A stretch of DNA of 64,000 nt from CAZEAC01 sp964510065 (GTDB lineage: Bacteria > Bdellovibrionota_C > UBA2361 > CAIXSY01): assembly GCA_964510065.1 (NCBI GenBank), contig CAZEAC010000001.1, positions 1-64,000 of the forward strand, written 5' to 3'. The number at the start of each line of letters is the position of its first letter. Position 1 is the stretch's first letter. Below the pieces are notes generated by a model. It ran no database searches, was not told the origin of the DNA, and worked only from the letters and a program-made list of their open reading frames with translations. A program made the translations under genes and the position numbers. Shown piece by piece: positions 18,552 through 27,076 of this stretch.

Positions 18552-19109
18552 TTGCGGAGGTTACGTCATTTAATTGCGGGCTTTACAGTTTCAATCAGTC
18601 GATTATGCTTAGCGGGCGTCATCATGAACACCGAAGCCTTAAAAGATCCGCTTTTCGCCTTGATCGGCAACGTTCGTTTCGCCTACTGGATCTTGCAGGC
18701 CGTTGCCATGATAGTTACCTGTGCACTCATTCCAAAGTTAAAACTAACGAGTTTCTTCGGGCCGTTGTTAATGGTCGTGGCACTTTCCTTCATAAATGCG
18801 ACCATTTGGAACGCGGCACTTTTCTTTCAGCTTCCCAACACCTTCACTACTGAAGCGCTGCTTCTTATCGGCGCAAATGGATTGATTTTTTGGATTCTAG
18901 TCAAGATTCTTCCAGGAATTGAAGTTGAAGGGATACTACCCGCGCTTATCGCCCCGCTTGTTTTTTCGCTCTGTAGCATGGCTATAAGCGAAGTTGACAA
19001 ACGCACCGACTGGCATAAGGTGTCGACCGAGGCGTTAAATTTTTTAGGCGAGGCGAAGAAGCATTTTGAACAAGCCCGTCCCAGCGGGACACCAACGAAA
19101 AAGCAGTAG
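18552..19109 (+). CDS. YvlD/phage-holin-4 superfamily membrane protein (PF04020-like)
   Basis: The small integral membrane protein has four hydrophobic segments followed by a charged tail. The half from FFGPLLMVVALSFINA through LLLIGANGLIFWILVKILPGIEVEGILPALIAPLV fits the YvlD family pattern (a T-L-G-x-x-x-x-x-x-N-x-L-x-x-x-L segment, then P-G-F-x-V-x-G-x-x-x-A). The function of the family is not established; the name holin is historical. Start choice is uncertain: TTG at 18552 gives the full first helix, while ATG at 18624 cuts it. The 3' end overlaps rsgA by 44 bp. Confidence 0.7.
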   Translation: MRRLRHLIAGFTVSISRLCLAGVIMNTEALKDPLFALIGNVRFAYWILQAVAMIVTCALIPKLKLTSFFGPLLMVVALSFINATIWNAALFFQLPNTFTTEALLLIGANGLIFWILVKILPGIEVEGILPALIAPLVFSLCSMAISEVDKRTDWHKVSTEALNFLGEAKKHFEQARPSGTPTKKQ

Positions 19110-19998
19110 CGCTCTTGTTACTCGGGTAACACGGCGCGAGCTGCAGCTCCGTGCGAATGACCTAAGCTTGTCTGGCAAAGCTTCTACTCAAGCACTTGAA
19201 GTTTCGGTGGGCGACTATGTCGAGTACGAAATGCGCGCAGAGCTTGCGTTCGTTACAAAAGTAATGCCGCGGCGAAACGCTCTCTCGCGTGTGTATCGTG
19301 ATTCGACAAAAATTCTCGCCGCAAATATTGACCTGGTTATAGTCGTCGCAGGGGCGGAGCCGTTATTTCAGCCACTCTTTATTGATCGCGTACTTACGGT
19401 TTGTCACCAACAGGGAATCGCCTGTAGTCTTGTAGTGAATAAACGTGATTTAGGACTCGACTCGATTGGTCCATTGCTTGAAGTATATCAAAGACTCCAT
19501 CTGCCGGTGGCCAGCTGCAGCGCAAAATACAGTCAGGGCATTGATCAAATTGAACAGTGGCTTTGCGCGACTCATTTAAAAACAGTTGTCATCACTGGTA
19601 TCTCTGGAGTCGGAAAAAGCACGCTACTGAATAACCTAATTCCTGAAGCAAAGCGCGAAACACGCGAAGTCAGTTCAAAAACCGGCCTGGGGCGTCAAAC
19701 AACCTCACAAGCGCAGGGTTTCATGTATTCACGTGCTCGAGAACGTGCACCGATTCTCCTCGTCGATCTTCCGGGCTTGCAGAATTTCGGTGTTTCGCAC
19801 CTTAGCCATTTCGAGGTCGCTTCCGCGTTTCCAGAAATCGTTGAGGCACGGCCGGGTTGCAAGTTTAGTGATTGCTTACATCGCGCAGAAGTCGAATGTG
19901 CGGTGAAAGCTGCATTTGCAAGAGGCGAAATAGCTGAGTTTCGCTATCACTCATATTTAAAAATGCTGGAAGAGATCGATCAGGCCGCGCCCTATTAG
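19066..19998 (+). CDS. rsgA: Ribosome small-subunit-dependent GTPase A
   Basis: RsgA is a circularly permuted GTPase that checks 30S subunit maturation. After an N-terminal OB-fold the G motifs appear in the permuted order: G4 NKRD (125-128), G1 GISGVGKST (178-186), then G3 DLPG (234-237). The zinc knuckle follows with Cys265, Cys270, His272 and Cys278 in PGCKFSDCLHRAEVECAV. The start is TTG inside the 3' end of the holin-like gene, and no ATG or GTG is available at a sensible place. A decayed copy of residues 61-105 lies at about 23.8 kb, upstream of ung. Confidence 0.95.
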   Translation: MNKPVPAGHQRKSSSALVTRVTRRELQLRANDLSLSGKASTQALEVSVGDYVEYEMRAELAFVTKVMPRRNALSRVYRDSTKILAANIDLVIVVAGAEPLFQPLFIDRVLTVCHQQGIACSLVVNKRDLGLDSIGPLLEVYQRLHLPVASCSAKYSQGIDQIEQWLCATHLKTVVITGISGVGKSTLLNNLIPEAKRETREVSSKTGLGRQTTSQAQGFMYSRARERAPILLVDLPGLQNFGVSHLSHFEVASAFPEIVEARPGCKFSDCLHRAEVECAVKAAFARGEIAEFRYHSYLKMLEEIDQAAPY

Positions 19999-20439
19999 AG
20001 CATAGGGAAATCGAATTATTTAAAATGATGGAATTGATTTCTCCATAGGGCCCAAGGCCAATTTTTAGTTAAAATAGCGGTTCACCTCTGCGCCTGGTAG
20101 GCTGGGAGCGCCTTGGAGCAGTCGTGGCGTTCTTGCACTGAATCTGACGCTTTTCGACGCGCGGGAATCTGAAAGTGTGAAAGTAATGTATGGCCAGCTT
20201 CCGATGATAGTAAGGTCAGAGAATTAGTAGCTGAGCTTAGACGCCTCAACAACGCAAGTCATCGAAACTCGAATGCCGCCTAGCTTAACGGCCATTTGTG
20301 GCCTATGAAAAGGCCACGGTATTGTCCACCCCATTTCGCGAAGACTACTTCCGATTCGAATATCACTCGATGAACGTGGGATTGCGGTTGGAGTTAATAT
20401 CAATTTCGATTCCGCCAAGAAGACATCGTAGCGTATGTG
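19999..20439. other. Gene-free stretch between rsgA and P450 gene
   Basis: This 441-bp convergent gap holds short open frames (for example 20224-20418 on the minus strand) that look like no family I know. A loose inverted repeat (GAAATC...GATTTC, about 20006-20043) might end rsgA transcription, but it is imperfect and lacks a U-tract. I see nothing else. Confidence 0.4.
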
Positions 20440-22128
20440 CTACACAAGCTCGACTTCGACCAAGACTTTATCGTTTGGACGAGTCGACACGCCTGACACC
20501 GCCGCGACCTGTTCATTTATTGCAGCCACTTTAAATCTTCTCAGGAATGAATTGAGACCTACAAATGCCTCGACCTGCGCGAAAGATTTCCCCGAGCAGG
20601 CCCTGGCTCCATGGCCGAAGCCGAAATGGTAGCCAGTCGCTGCAGTAACTCCATATTTTTCCATGTTGCCCGGATTCCACCTTTCGGGAACGTAGCCATC
20701 GGCTGGGTATCCCGTCGTTTTGACTCCCCAATACTTTTCATTTCGCCCGGCGTGATAGGTGGCGAGGATGATATGCACACCTTTTGGAATATTAAGTATG
20801 CCCTTGGCCGTTTTCACGCTCACCGCCTCCTTGGCTTTTCGAGGAAGTAAGTAAAGTGACGCATGTAGTCGCAGCGCCTCGTCGAGACATTGCTGTAAAT
20901 AAATCGATGCACGACGCGTAGCCTCGCTAACCTTCCCTACAGCATTGGCTTCACCACGAGCTTTCGTCTGAGCCGCGATATTTCGACTTAGCCGTGCAAT
21001 CGTCCAGGAAATATAAGACGCCGTAGCCTCAAGCGCCCCGGCGAGAAGGACCTTAACATTACTTCTTACTGCTTCGTCAGTGCCTTGCACCGGAAGTTCG
21101 CTCCAAAGGCCTCCTCCCTTGCGCCGCTGGGCAATCGCCAGATCGACAAGCTCCTCGAATACCTTGTTATTGCGCTTGAGATCGCGGCGGTACGAAGTGA
21201 ATGCGGGAAGCTTCAAGCGTTCAACATTAAAGGGATTATTTACCGTGTCGAGAAGAATATGTTCAATAACCCGTTCGATCGCTGGGAGGTACTTTTCGCG
21301 ATATGCCGAACTACCGAGCTCGACACCGAACATCGTCTTCGAAAGGATCTCTAGCATCGCGGTTTTTATTACCGGCTCCAATTCTATGACTAGCTTTCCT
21401 CCGGCCGCACGCACCTTGCCTTCAAGCCAATCAAGCTGCCCACGAATGATCGCCTCCATCTCAGCATACATTTCTGGAGTGCCAACAGCACCCATTCCGA
21501 GAGGTTTGGCAAGGGCCTGCTTATGAATCTTCCACTCCTCACCTTGCGCGCGTAAAAGATTCTCATCACCAACAATTCGTCCGATACCATTGGTCTCGAG
21601 ACCATCACGCTCAAATCCCTTATGGATACCAGTCTGAGTTAGAATCTCTTTAATCATCTCCGGATCGCGCACATACAGGACCGGACTAAATCCCGGGATA
21701 TCAATACAGGCATAATCGGTCCCGCTTGCAAACGCGCGATCAATTATTCCGAGAGGATTTCGAATATTACGAACGGTTGCGACAATCGATTTAAACAGTG
21801 GAAGTCGTTCGACTCCGATATCACCTGAAAACGGATTCTGACTACGTAGCTGTCCAGGAAGGCGGCGAAGCCGCTCTCCAAGGTCGTTTCCAAGACTACT
21901 GAGGCGTGAGAAAAGACTGGGGCTTTGGCGCTGTTCGTTGTCCCTGAATATTGGGCAGCTAGATCGCCGCTCCGAAAGCTGTGCGTCCGGCGCAAACGGG
22001 TTCTCTATCGGGCGCGGCAGCATCGCCTTCCCCAGATCGACAAGACGCGTCATCGGACATTTGGATGGCGCCCGTGAACGGCCACTAGGGGCAGGACCAC
22101 GATCACAGAGCGATTGCTTAGTATGCAT
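20440..22128 (-). CDS. Cytochrome P450 with long N-terminal extension
   Basis: This is a haem-thiolate monooxygenase. The haem-binding loop is FGFGHGARACSGK with the axial Cys at 511. The K-helix ExxR is EALR (417-420), the I-helix carries LLAGALEATASYISW, and the PERW motif is PERWNP. The P450 core begins only around residue 110 (LPLFKSIVATVRN). The first 110 residues are basic, Pro/Arg-rich and without a clear signal or transmembrane helix, an unusual extension for a soluble bacterial P450. The total of 562 residues compares with about 400-460 usually. Its substrate is unknown, and no ferredoxin or reductase gene is adjacent. A TATACT hexamer about 55 nt upstream on the minus strand could be the -10 box. 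Confidence 0.93.
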   Translation of the reverse strand: MHTKQSLCDRGPAPSGRSRAPSKCPMTRLVDLGKAMLPRPIENPFAPDAQLSERRSSCPIFRDNEQRQSPSLFSRLSSLGNDLGERLRRLPGQLRSQNPFSGDIGVERLPLFKSIVATVRNIRNPLGIIDRAFASGTDYACIDIPGFSPVLYVRDPEMIKEILTQTGIHKGFERDGLETNGIGRIVGDENLLRAQGEEWKIHKQALAKPLGMGAVGTPEMYAEMEAIIRGQLDWLEGKVRAAGGKLVIELEPVIKTAMLEILSKTMFGVELGSSAYREKYLPAIERVIEHILLDTVNNPFNVERLKLPAFTSYRRDLKRNNKVFEELVDLAIAQRRKGGGLWSELPVQGTDEAVRSNVKVLLAGALEATASYISWTIARLSRNIAAQTKARGEANAVGKVSEATRRASIYLQQCLDEALRLHASLYLLPRKAKEAVSVKTAKGILNIPKGVHIILATYHAGRNEKYWGVKTTGYPADGYVPERWNPGNMEKYGVTAATGYHFGFGHGARACSGKSFAQVEAFVGLNSFLRRFKVAAINEQVAAVSGVSTRPNDKVLVEVELV

Positions 22129-22410
22129 AAAACACCAATTACACCTACTTAAGCGGAGTCACCGGCACATAGGCCGATAAGTATAGTATGCCCCCCAAAA
22201 CTAAGACAGCTGCCCCGTAAATATTCTCAGGTGAGATAAATGCTAAGGCTATTCCCGTTTATAGCCCGGCGAACGGAGCGAGCTTTCTTTAGACTCCTCC
22301 CCAGTAAGGACTTTAATAGAGTCGCAGGTGGGATTCTCGCACGCTACGCCGAGATCTTTAAGATTACGGCACCGAATCGATACTGCCTCCTTCACGCACC
22401 GTTAAGCGCA

Positions 22411-23643
22411 TTATTGAAGGCTGAATCGCCTGACCTTACTTGATTGTTCACTAAGCATGTAAATATCGGTGGCATCGAGGTAACCGGAAGAAATCGCTCC
22501 GAACCCAACGGCCTCTGCCTGAGGGACCAAACGACGCCCCGAATAGGGATAATTAAATTCACCGACGGCAATGGGACGAGTTAGCATTTCAGCAGTAACT
22601 GAAGTTCCGGAAATTGAGTAAACCGAAAACTTCATATAGGTCATTACGACAAGCATCCTTCCTCCAGGCGAGAAATCCATCGCGGTAACCTTGTCATGTT
22701 CATTCACTTCGGCAACTTCCTGCACTTCACCAATGGTGGCACCGGGCTCCAGAATGTTGTGGTACATACGAGCAATTTGGCCTTGAAATTGCGGAAACAC
22801 CACAAATTTCACGCGGTCTTCGTTGCTAATACGTTGCATGGTCGCCGGCACCCAGCACGTTGACGTAGCTTGGCGTCCAGGGCATTTCATCACAGCGTCG
22901 GAGTCTAAGCGAAAAAGGAACGCAGATGGACTCGTACGGGAGCCTAGCTCAAAACGTTTGGTGATCAAGTATAGGTCTCCGCTTATAGGATGGACCGCCA
23001 TCGCTTCCACGTCGTAGTCGGGGGCTGCCATGTAAAGAGCCTCGTTCTCGAGATTATTTATCTCCAATGGCGCTTCTGTCCCGCGGTAAAATCCCTCTCG
23101 CTCGTAATATCCTGGCGAAAATGCAATGAAGAGTGTCTCAATATCCGTCGCCGGAGCAACCATCGCTTCAATCGTCGTCCGGGTAAGGTAGTTTGGAATT
23201 AATGGTTCACGTACCCGTATAATTTTCATTGAGCCGACTGGGCGAGATTGTGAGTTGTTTCCTGTATCGGAAACATACAGGCGATTCTCCTTATCGATCG
23301 AAAGATCCTCGAAATCGACGTTAGTGCAACGACCGTTGCAATTCTGGCCGAAATCAAGGGTAGCGATAAGACGCGGCTGCACATCAATTCCAGGTCGAAA
23401 TCGAAAAGCAAAAACTTTCGATGAACCGCCGGAATCGTTGTGCCCCCAAAATATGCCGGGCATAACGCGGCTGGAGACCATGCCGCTCGGCTCGTCGGGG
23501 GTTTGACCTGCGAAGGGGCTGCTATCTTTTAAGGATAACCGTATGGCGGTTTCCTCTGCTTTAACGTGTGGTGGGAAACCTAGAATAAGCAGAAATGTAA
23601 AAAAACGGCTAACGAATTGAAATTTGGACTTTCCAATGCGCAT
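22411..23643 (-). CDS. Secreted beta-propeller-like protein of unknown function
   Basis: The 410-residue protein has a cleavable signal peptide (VSRFFTFLLILGFPPHVKA). The mature part contains repeated strand-rich units such as FWGHNDSGGSSKVFAF, NVDFEDLSIDKENRLYVSDTG, DVEAMAVHPISGDLYLITKR and VTAMDFSPGGRMLVVMTY. These read like blades of a six- or seven-bladed propeller with Asp-rich loops, similar in feel to phytase- or gluconolactonase-type propellers. I cannot assign an activity. It stands alone, convergent with no partner, and the upstream 70 bp contain two palindromes that could be operator sites. Confidence 0.75.
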   Translation of the reverse strand: MRIGKSKFQFVSRFFTFLLILGFPPHVKAEETAIRLSLKDSSPFAGQTPDEPSGMVSSRVMPGIFWGHNDSGGSSKVFAFRFRPGIDVQPRLIATLDFGQNCNGRCTNVDFEDLSIDKENRLYVSDTGNNSQSRPVGSMKIIRVREPLIPNYLTRTTIEAMVAPATDIETLFIAFSPGYYEREGFYRGTEAPLEINNLENEALYMAAPDYDVEAMAVHPISGDLYLITKRFELGSRTSPSAFLFRLDSDAVMKCPGRQATSTCWVPATMQRISNEDRVKFVVFPQFQGQIARMYHNILEPGATIGEVQEVAEVNEHDKVTAMDFSPGGRMLVVMTYMKFSVYSISGTSVTAEMLTRPIAVGEFNYPYSGRRLVPQAEAVGFGAISSGYLDATDIYMLSEQSSKVRRFSLQ

Positions 23644-23808
23644 AAAACCTTTCCCAAAACAAACTTCCCTATAGGGAGTTATTGGTCGAAATCTAATATG
23701 TGCATCACATATTGTTTCGCTATATGCGTTTGGCCAGTGGCAACGAATGGCGTAAGAATCAAGAATGTTTGGGATTAGAGTTCTAGTTTGGCGCTCGCGC
23801 TGTTTGAA
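23644..23808. other. Upstream region of the propeller gene
   Basis: No gene is supported here. The stretch contains two compact palindromes next to the divergent start (see 23662-23713) and then sequence without recognisable signals up to the rsgA remnant. Confidence 0.4.
23662..23713 (-). promoter_or_regulatory. Paired palindromes upstream of the propeller gene
   Basis: CCCTATAGGG sits inside the near-palindrome at 23662-23680, and AATATGTG-cat-CACATATT is a perfect 8-bp inverted repeat at 23695-23713. Both lie 19-70 bp upstream of the start codon, where a repressor or activator would bind. The identity of any regulator is unknown. Confidence 0.35.
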
Positions 23809-23975
23809 CCTGCGTTCGCTACAAGAGTACTGCCGCGGCGAAGCACTCTCTCGCGTATATAGCGCGATTCGACAAACATTATCGCCGCAAATATCGACCT
23901 GAATATGGTCGTTGCAGGCGCGATGCCGTTATTTCAGCCCCTCTCAAAAAGCAGGTACTTACAATGGATCCAGGT
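23809..23975 (+). pseudogene. Decayed rsgA fragment
   Basis: This segment aligns with the intact rsgA gene at 19.25-19.40 kb, both as DNA and in translation. In frame it gives AFATRVLPRRSTLSRI, stop, RDSTNIIAANIDL, then VVAGAMPLFQPL; rsgA has AFVTKVMPRRNALSRVY, RDSTKILAANIDL and VVAGAEPLFQPL. By hand count 32 of 45 residues agree. The Tyr codon is now TAG (23860-23862), the similarity ends abruptly at the left, and it frays through indels at the right. It is a dead partial duplicate ending about 25 bp before ung. Confidence 0.85.
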
Positions 23976-23999
23976 AATCGTTCCTGATATGCTCCGAAT

Positions 24000-24713
24000 A
24001 TGTCAACGGCTGAACAGCTCTCCGTGTTTGAATCTGCTCCCGAGCCAAAGGCATCTGTGCCTACGTGGAAGGAAGTATTAGCCGGTGAGCGCGAAAAAGA
24101 GTATTTCAAAAAAGTCACTAAATTTGTCGAAGACCAAAGGCGTGCCGGGAAGATCGTGTATCCACCGAATGCCGAAGTTTTCAGTGCACTTCATTATACT
24201 CCCTTCTCTGACGTTTCTGTTGTGATAATCGGCCAAGACCCCTACCACGGTCCAAATCAGGCACATGGACTATGCTTCTCGGTACGCCCAGAAGTTCCAT
24301 TCCCGCCCTCATTGCAGAATATATTCAAAGAAATTCATGATGATCTCGGCTGCTCAATACCAAAACATGGGAATCTTGAAGGTTGGGCGCGACAAGGTGT
24401 GCTCTTATTAAACGCAAGTCTTACCGTCGAAGCCGGCAAGCCACAATCGCATGCAAATCTTGGTTGGGAAGTTTTCACTGACAGAGTAATTAGTGAGCTC
24501 AATAGCAAAAAGAGCGATCTCGTATTTCTTCTTTGGGGCTCGCACGCTCAGAAAAAGGGCCAGCATATTGATTCGGTCAGACACCACATTTTAAAGGCAC
24601 CGCATCCGTCGCCGCTTTCAGCACATCGCGGGTTTTTCGGTTGTCGCCACTTTTCAAAAGCGAACGAAATTCTTAAGAGAGTAGGTCGAAAGGAGATACA
24701 TTGGCAGCTCTAG
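24000..24713 (+). CDS. ung: Uracil-DNA glycosylase, family 1
   Basis: This enzyme excises uracil from DNA in base-excision repair. The water-activating loop GQDPYHG carries Asp80. The uracil-recognition segment LLLNASLTVEAGKPQSHANLGW and the DNA-intercalation loop HPSPLSAHRGFFG with its catalytic His are intact. The length (237) is typical of family 1. The gene ends ...HWQL and its TAG stop is the first three bases of the R1 repeat element that follows. Upstream lies the rsgA remnant, so the promoter region may itself derive from rearranged sequence. Confidence 0.97.
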   Translation: MSTAEQLSVFESAPEPKASVPTWKEVLAGEREKEYFKKVTKFVEDQRRAGKIVYPPNAEVFSALHYTPFSDVSVVIIGQDPYHGPNQAHGLCFSVRPEVPFPPSLQNIFKEIHDDLGCSIPKHGNLEGWARQGVLLLNASLTVEAGKPQSHANLGWEVFTDRVISELNSKKSDLVFLLWGSHAQKKGQHIDSVRHHILKAPHPSPLSAHRGFFGCRHFSKANEILKRVGRKEIHWQL

Positions 24714-24888
24714 CCTGGACTTCTCACAGGTTTCGTCGCGAGGAAGTGTAAGTTGGCGAAGGGCGAGGCTTTTCGACGGAATTCGACCGGAGGCAGCCTA
24801 ACAAGCTGTCGAGGACGAATTCCTAAAAAAACGAAGCCATTCGACAAATTACATTTCCGCAGCAGAAAGCTGTGAGAAGTCCAGGCTA
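24711..24888. mobile_element. R1 inverted-repeat element, complete copy
   Basis: This 178-bp element has perfect 19-bp terminal inverted repeats, TAGCCTGGACTTCTCACAG and CTGTGAGAAGTCCAGGCTA, bounded by TA. Inside the left arm it continues GTTTCGTCGCGAGGAAG. There is no coding capacity. The ung stop codon is the left-end TAG. A second, slightly different left arm starts again at the right boundary (24887). Other members are at 30149-30277, 31601-31622, 39252-39275, 43541-43560 and 63608-63628. It behaves like a MITE or repeat palindrome family; no cognate transposase is in the window. Confidence 0.75.
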
Positions 24889-24918
24889 ACCCGGATTTCT
24901 CACAGGCTTCGTCTCAGA
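24887..24918 (+). repeat. R1 solo arm, abutting the complete copy
   Basis: TAACCCGGATTTCTCACAGG followed by CTTCGTCTCAGAG repeats the R1 left arm directly after the complete element, sharing its terminal TA. It reaches to 12 bp before the MMPL stop. Confidence 0.6.
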
Positions 24919-24930
24919 GCTTTTTGAAAT

Positions 24931-27075
24931 TCAGTGCGGACCAATCCGAGGCAGCCAACGTAACCACTTCGGTAGATACCAGTTCAATCCTCCGAGTAAC
25001 ACCATGCTGGCGGGAAGGAGCATCGTTCTAATAATAGTGGCATCGATGAACACTGCCGCCGCAAGACCAATACCAAGCTGTTGCATAAGCGGCAATTCAA
25101 GCGCTGCAATAACTAGAAAGACCGATGTCATAATTATCGCGGCGCTCGTAATTGTACGGTAGGTGCTCGCCACGCCGCAGCTGACCGCATCGCGTGTTGA
25201 TTTTCCCGCCAGCGCCTCCTCCTGAATACGCGCGATCAGAAAAACATGGTAGTCCATCGAAAGACCAAAGAGTATCGAAAACAGAAGCGCCGGGACAAAA
25301 CTTTCAATAACCCCATAATTCCAATGCGGCAAGACACCAGCCTGAAATAGCCCCACTAAGAGCCCAAATGCTGCCGATGTAGATAGAAGATTGAGAACAA
25401 TTGCTTTTAGCGGCACGACAATCGATCGAAACGCGACAAGCAAGAAGGTAAAACTTAATGCGAGTACGGCCAAAAATACGCAGGGTGTACGCTCCCGATA
25501 CCGAGCAGCCTCATCTGCGACGAAAGGCAAGACGCCGGTTACATATCCGTCAACTCCGAGAGGATTAAGTAATTTTGGAACGTATTCGCTCCGAATTTTC
25601 TCTACCAATTGCTGATTTGCCCGCAAATTGCCGTTTCCCGCGGCTACAAAGAGATAGCGTGCGGTCACGCCGTCCTTTGAGAACACAGCCTCAAGTGGGC
25701 CGGACACATCATGCGCCGAAACTAAGCCTTCGAAGAACGGATCCAGCAAGTCATCTCGCAAAAAATCCGCCGAGCGCCCTCGAACCACGATGGAAAAGCT
25801 GACGCCAGCATTTCGCGGGAAGTCATGCCGTAGTCTTTCAAATGCCGATGAGCTCTGCATACCCTTGGGCAAAATATCTTGTTCCATGGTACTTCCAAGC
25901 CGCATCCAAAAAATCGGAGTGCTCAAGGCAAGCAGGCCCGCCAAGCAGAAGAGCGTGACGGGCCTCGGGTGATTTACGCCTAAGTTCCTGAACCTTACCT
26001 GCTCACTCTTGCTATGCGCCACGAATCTTCCGAGAACAAGTAGCAAGGCGGGCAAGACTCCTGTCGTTGAAATAACTGTTATAATCACAGCGATAATCGA
26101 AACAATCGCCATCGAAGCAAGAATAGTATCGTCCATGAGAAGCAAGCCCACGAGCGAACAGGCAATAGTGAAGCCGCTCCAAAGTATTGCTCGTCCTGTC
26201 GTTTGCGAGGCGAGAGCTACCGCGCGCTCAAGATCAGCTCCGTGAGCTACTTCCTCGCGAACTCGACTCAGCATAAAAAGAGAATAGTCAACACCTATCG
26301 CCAAGACCAAGAGAACTACGAGCTGCTGAGCTGTCGCACTCACCGGGCTCCACAAATGACTCAAGCACGCGGTGACACCCAAAGAACAAAAGAGACTGGT
26401 GAGAGCGATAAAAATCGGTATACATGCCGCTATCAAAGAACGGAATGCCCATAGAAGAATCAAAAGCGTCAGCGGCAACGTGAAGATTAAAGATCGGTCG
26501 AGATCCTCGTTAATAAGTTTGAAAATCTCCGAACTTGCCGTACCGGTACTAAGGTATCCAACATAAAAGTCTGAATTGTTAATTTTCCATTTTTCTATCG
26601 CTGCGGGAATATCTTTCAAGCTTTTTGCAGCATAAAATACCGGCTCGTCGGTTAGTGCTTGTAGAAGGAGCGAATGCTGGTCGTCTGCTACGAAAAGATC
26701 ACGATCGTTAAGAAAGCCGCCTCTTCCGAGGGTTCGTAACGATCTAAATAGCGGAGTCGTGGTATTCGCGACAACCTGCGATCGTAGCAGTGCGACCAAG
26801 CTCTCAGTGGCTTCTTTAAACCGAGAACTATCAACGGTAAATGTCGGATTTCTTAAGATCAGGAGCAACGCATCTGTCGGAGCAATGCCAGATTCGAATG
26901 CGATTCGCTCGCCGGGATATCTTAAAAGCGCTTCTTTCGCGTGGGGACCGGGCAGCACCGTGCGCACTTCAACGAAGCTCCCGTAGGCTGCAAGCGCAAG
27001 AGACACGACAACCCATATGCCTATGAGCACGCGTGGATAAAGCTGCCAAAGGTGATTCTTATTTTTCACGCGCAA
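24931..27075 (-). CDS. MMPL/RND-family exporter
   Basis: The 714-residue inner-membrane transporter has the two-fold MMPL layout. Each half has one helix, a periplasmic loop domain and a bundle of five helices. The diagnostic motifs are GVDYSLFMLSRVREE in the first half and GLSMDYHVFLIARIQEE in the second; both are family signatures near the proton-relay helices. MMPL proteins export lipids, hopanoids, polyketides or similar hydrophobic molecules; which one applies here is unknown. The start is two bases from the stop of a cytochrome c lipoprotein gene, so the two are probably co-transcribed. Confidence 0.92.
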   Translation of the reverse strand: MRVKNKNHLWQLYPRVLIGIWVVVSLALAAYGSFVEVRTVLPGPHAKEALLRYPGERIAFESGIAPTDALLLILRNPTFTVDSSRFKEATESLVALLRSQVVANTTTPLFRSLRTLGRGGFLNDRDLFVADDQHSLLLQALTDEPVFYAAKSLKDIPAAIEKWKINNSDFYVGYLSTGTASSEIFKLINEDLDRSLIFTLPLTLLILLWAFRSLIAACIPIFIALTSLFCSLGVTACLSHLWSPVSATAQQLVVLLVLAIGVDYSLFMLSRVREEVAHGADLERAVALASQTTGRAILWSGFTIACSLVGLLLMDDTILASMAIVSIIAVIITVISTTGVLPALLLVLGRFVAHSKSEQVRFRNLGVNHPRPVTLFCLAGLLALSTPIFWMRLGSTMEQDILPKGMQSSSAFERLRHDFPRNAGVSFSIVVRGRSADFLRDDLLDPFFEGLVSAHDVSGPLEAVFSKDGVTARYLFVAAGNGNLRANQQLVEKIRSEYVPKLLNPLGVDGYVTGVLPFVADEAARYRERTPCVFLAVLALSFTFLLVAFRSIVVPLKAIVLNLLSTSAAFGLLVGLFQAGVLPHWNYGVIESFVPALLFSILFGLSMDYHVFLIARIQEEALAGKSTRDAVSCGVASTYRTITSAAIIMTSVFLVIAALELPLMQQLGIGLAAAVFIDATIIRTMLLPASMVLLGGLNWYLPKWLRWLPRIGPH

Positions 27076-27076
27076 T

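Noticed and set aside
20224..20418. 64-residue minus-strand frame downstream of the P450 gene
   Set aside because: No family resemblance, no clear ribosome binding site, and it lies in a convergent gap.
22240..22443. 67-residue plus-strand frame between the P450 and propeller genes
   Set aside because: Overlaps the 3' end of the propeller gene and shows no domain or signal feature.
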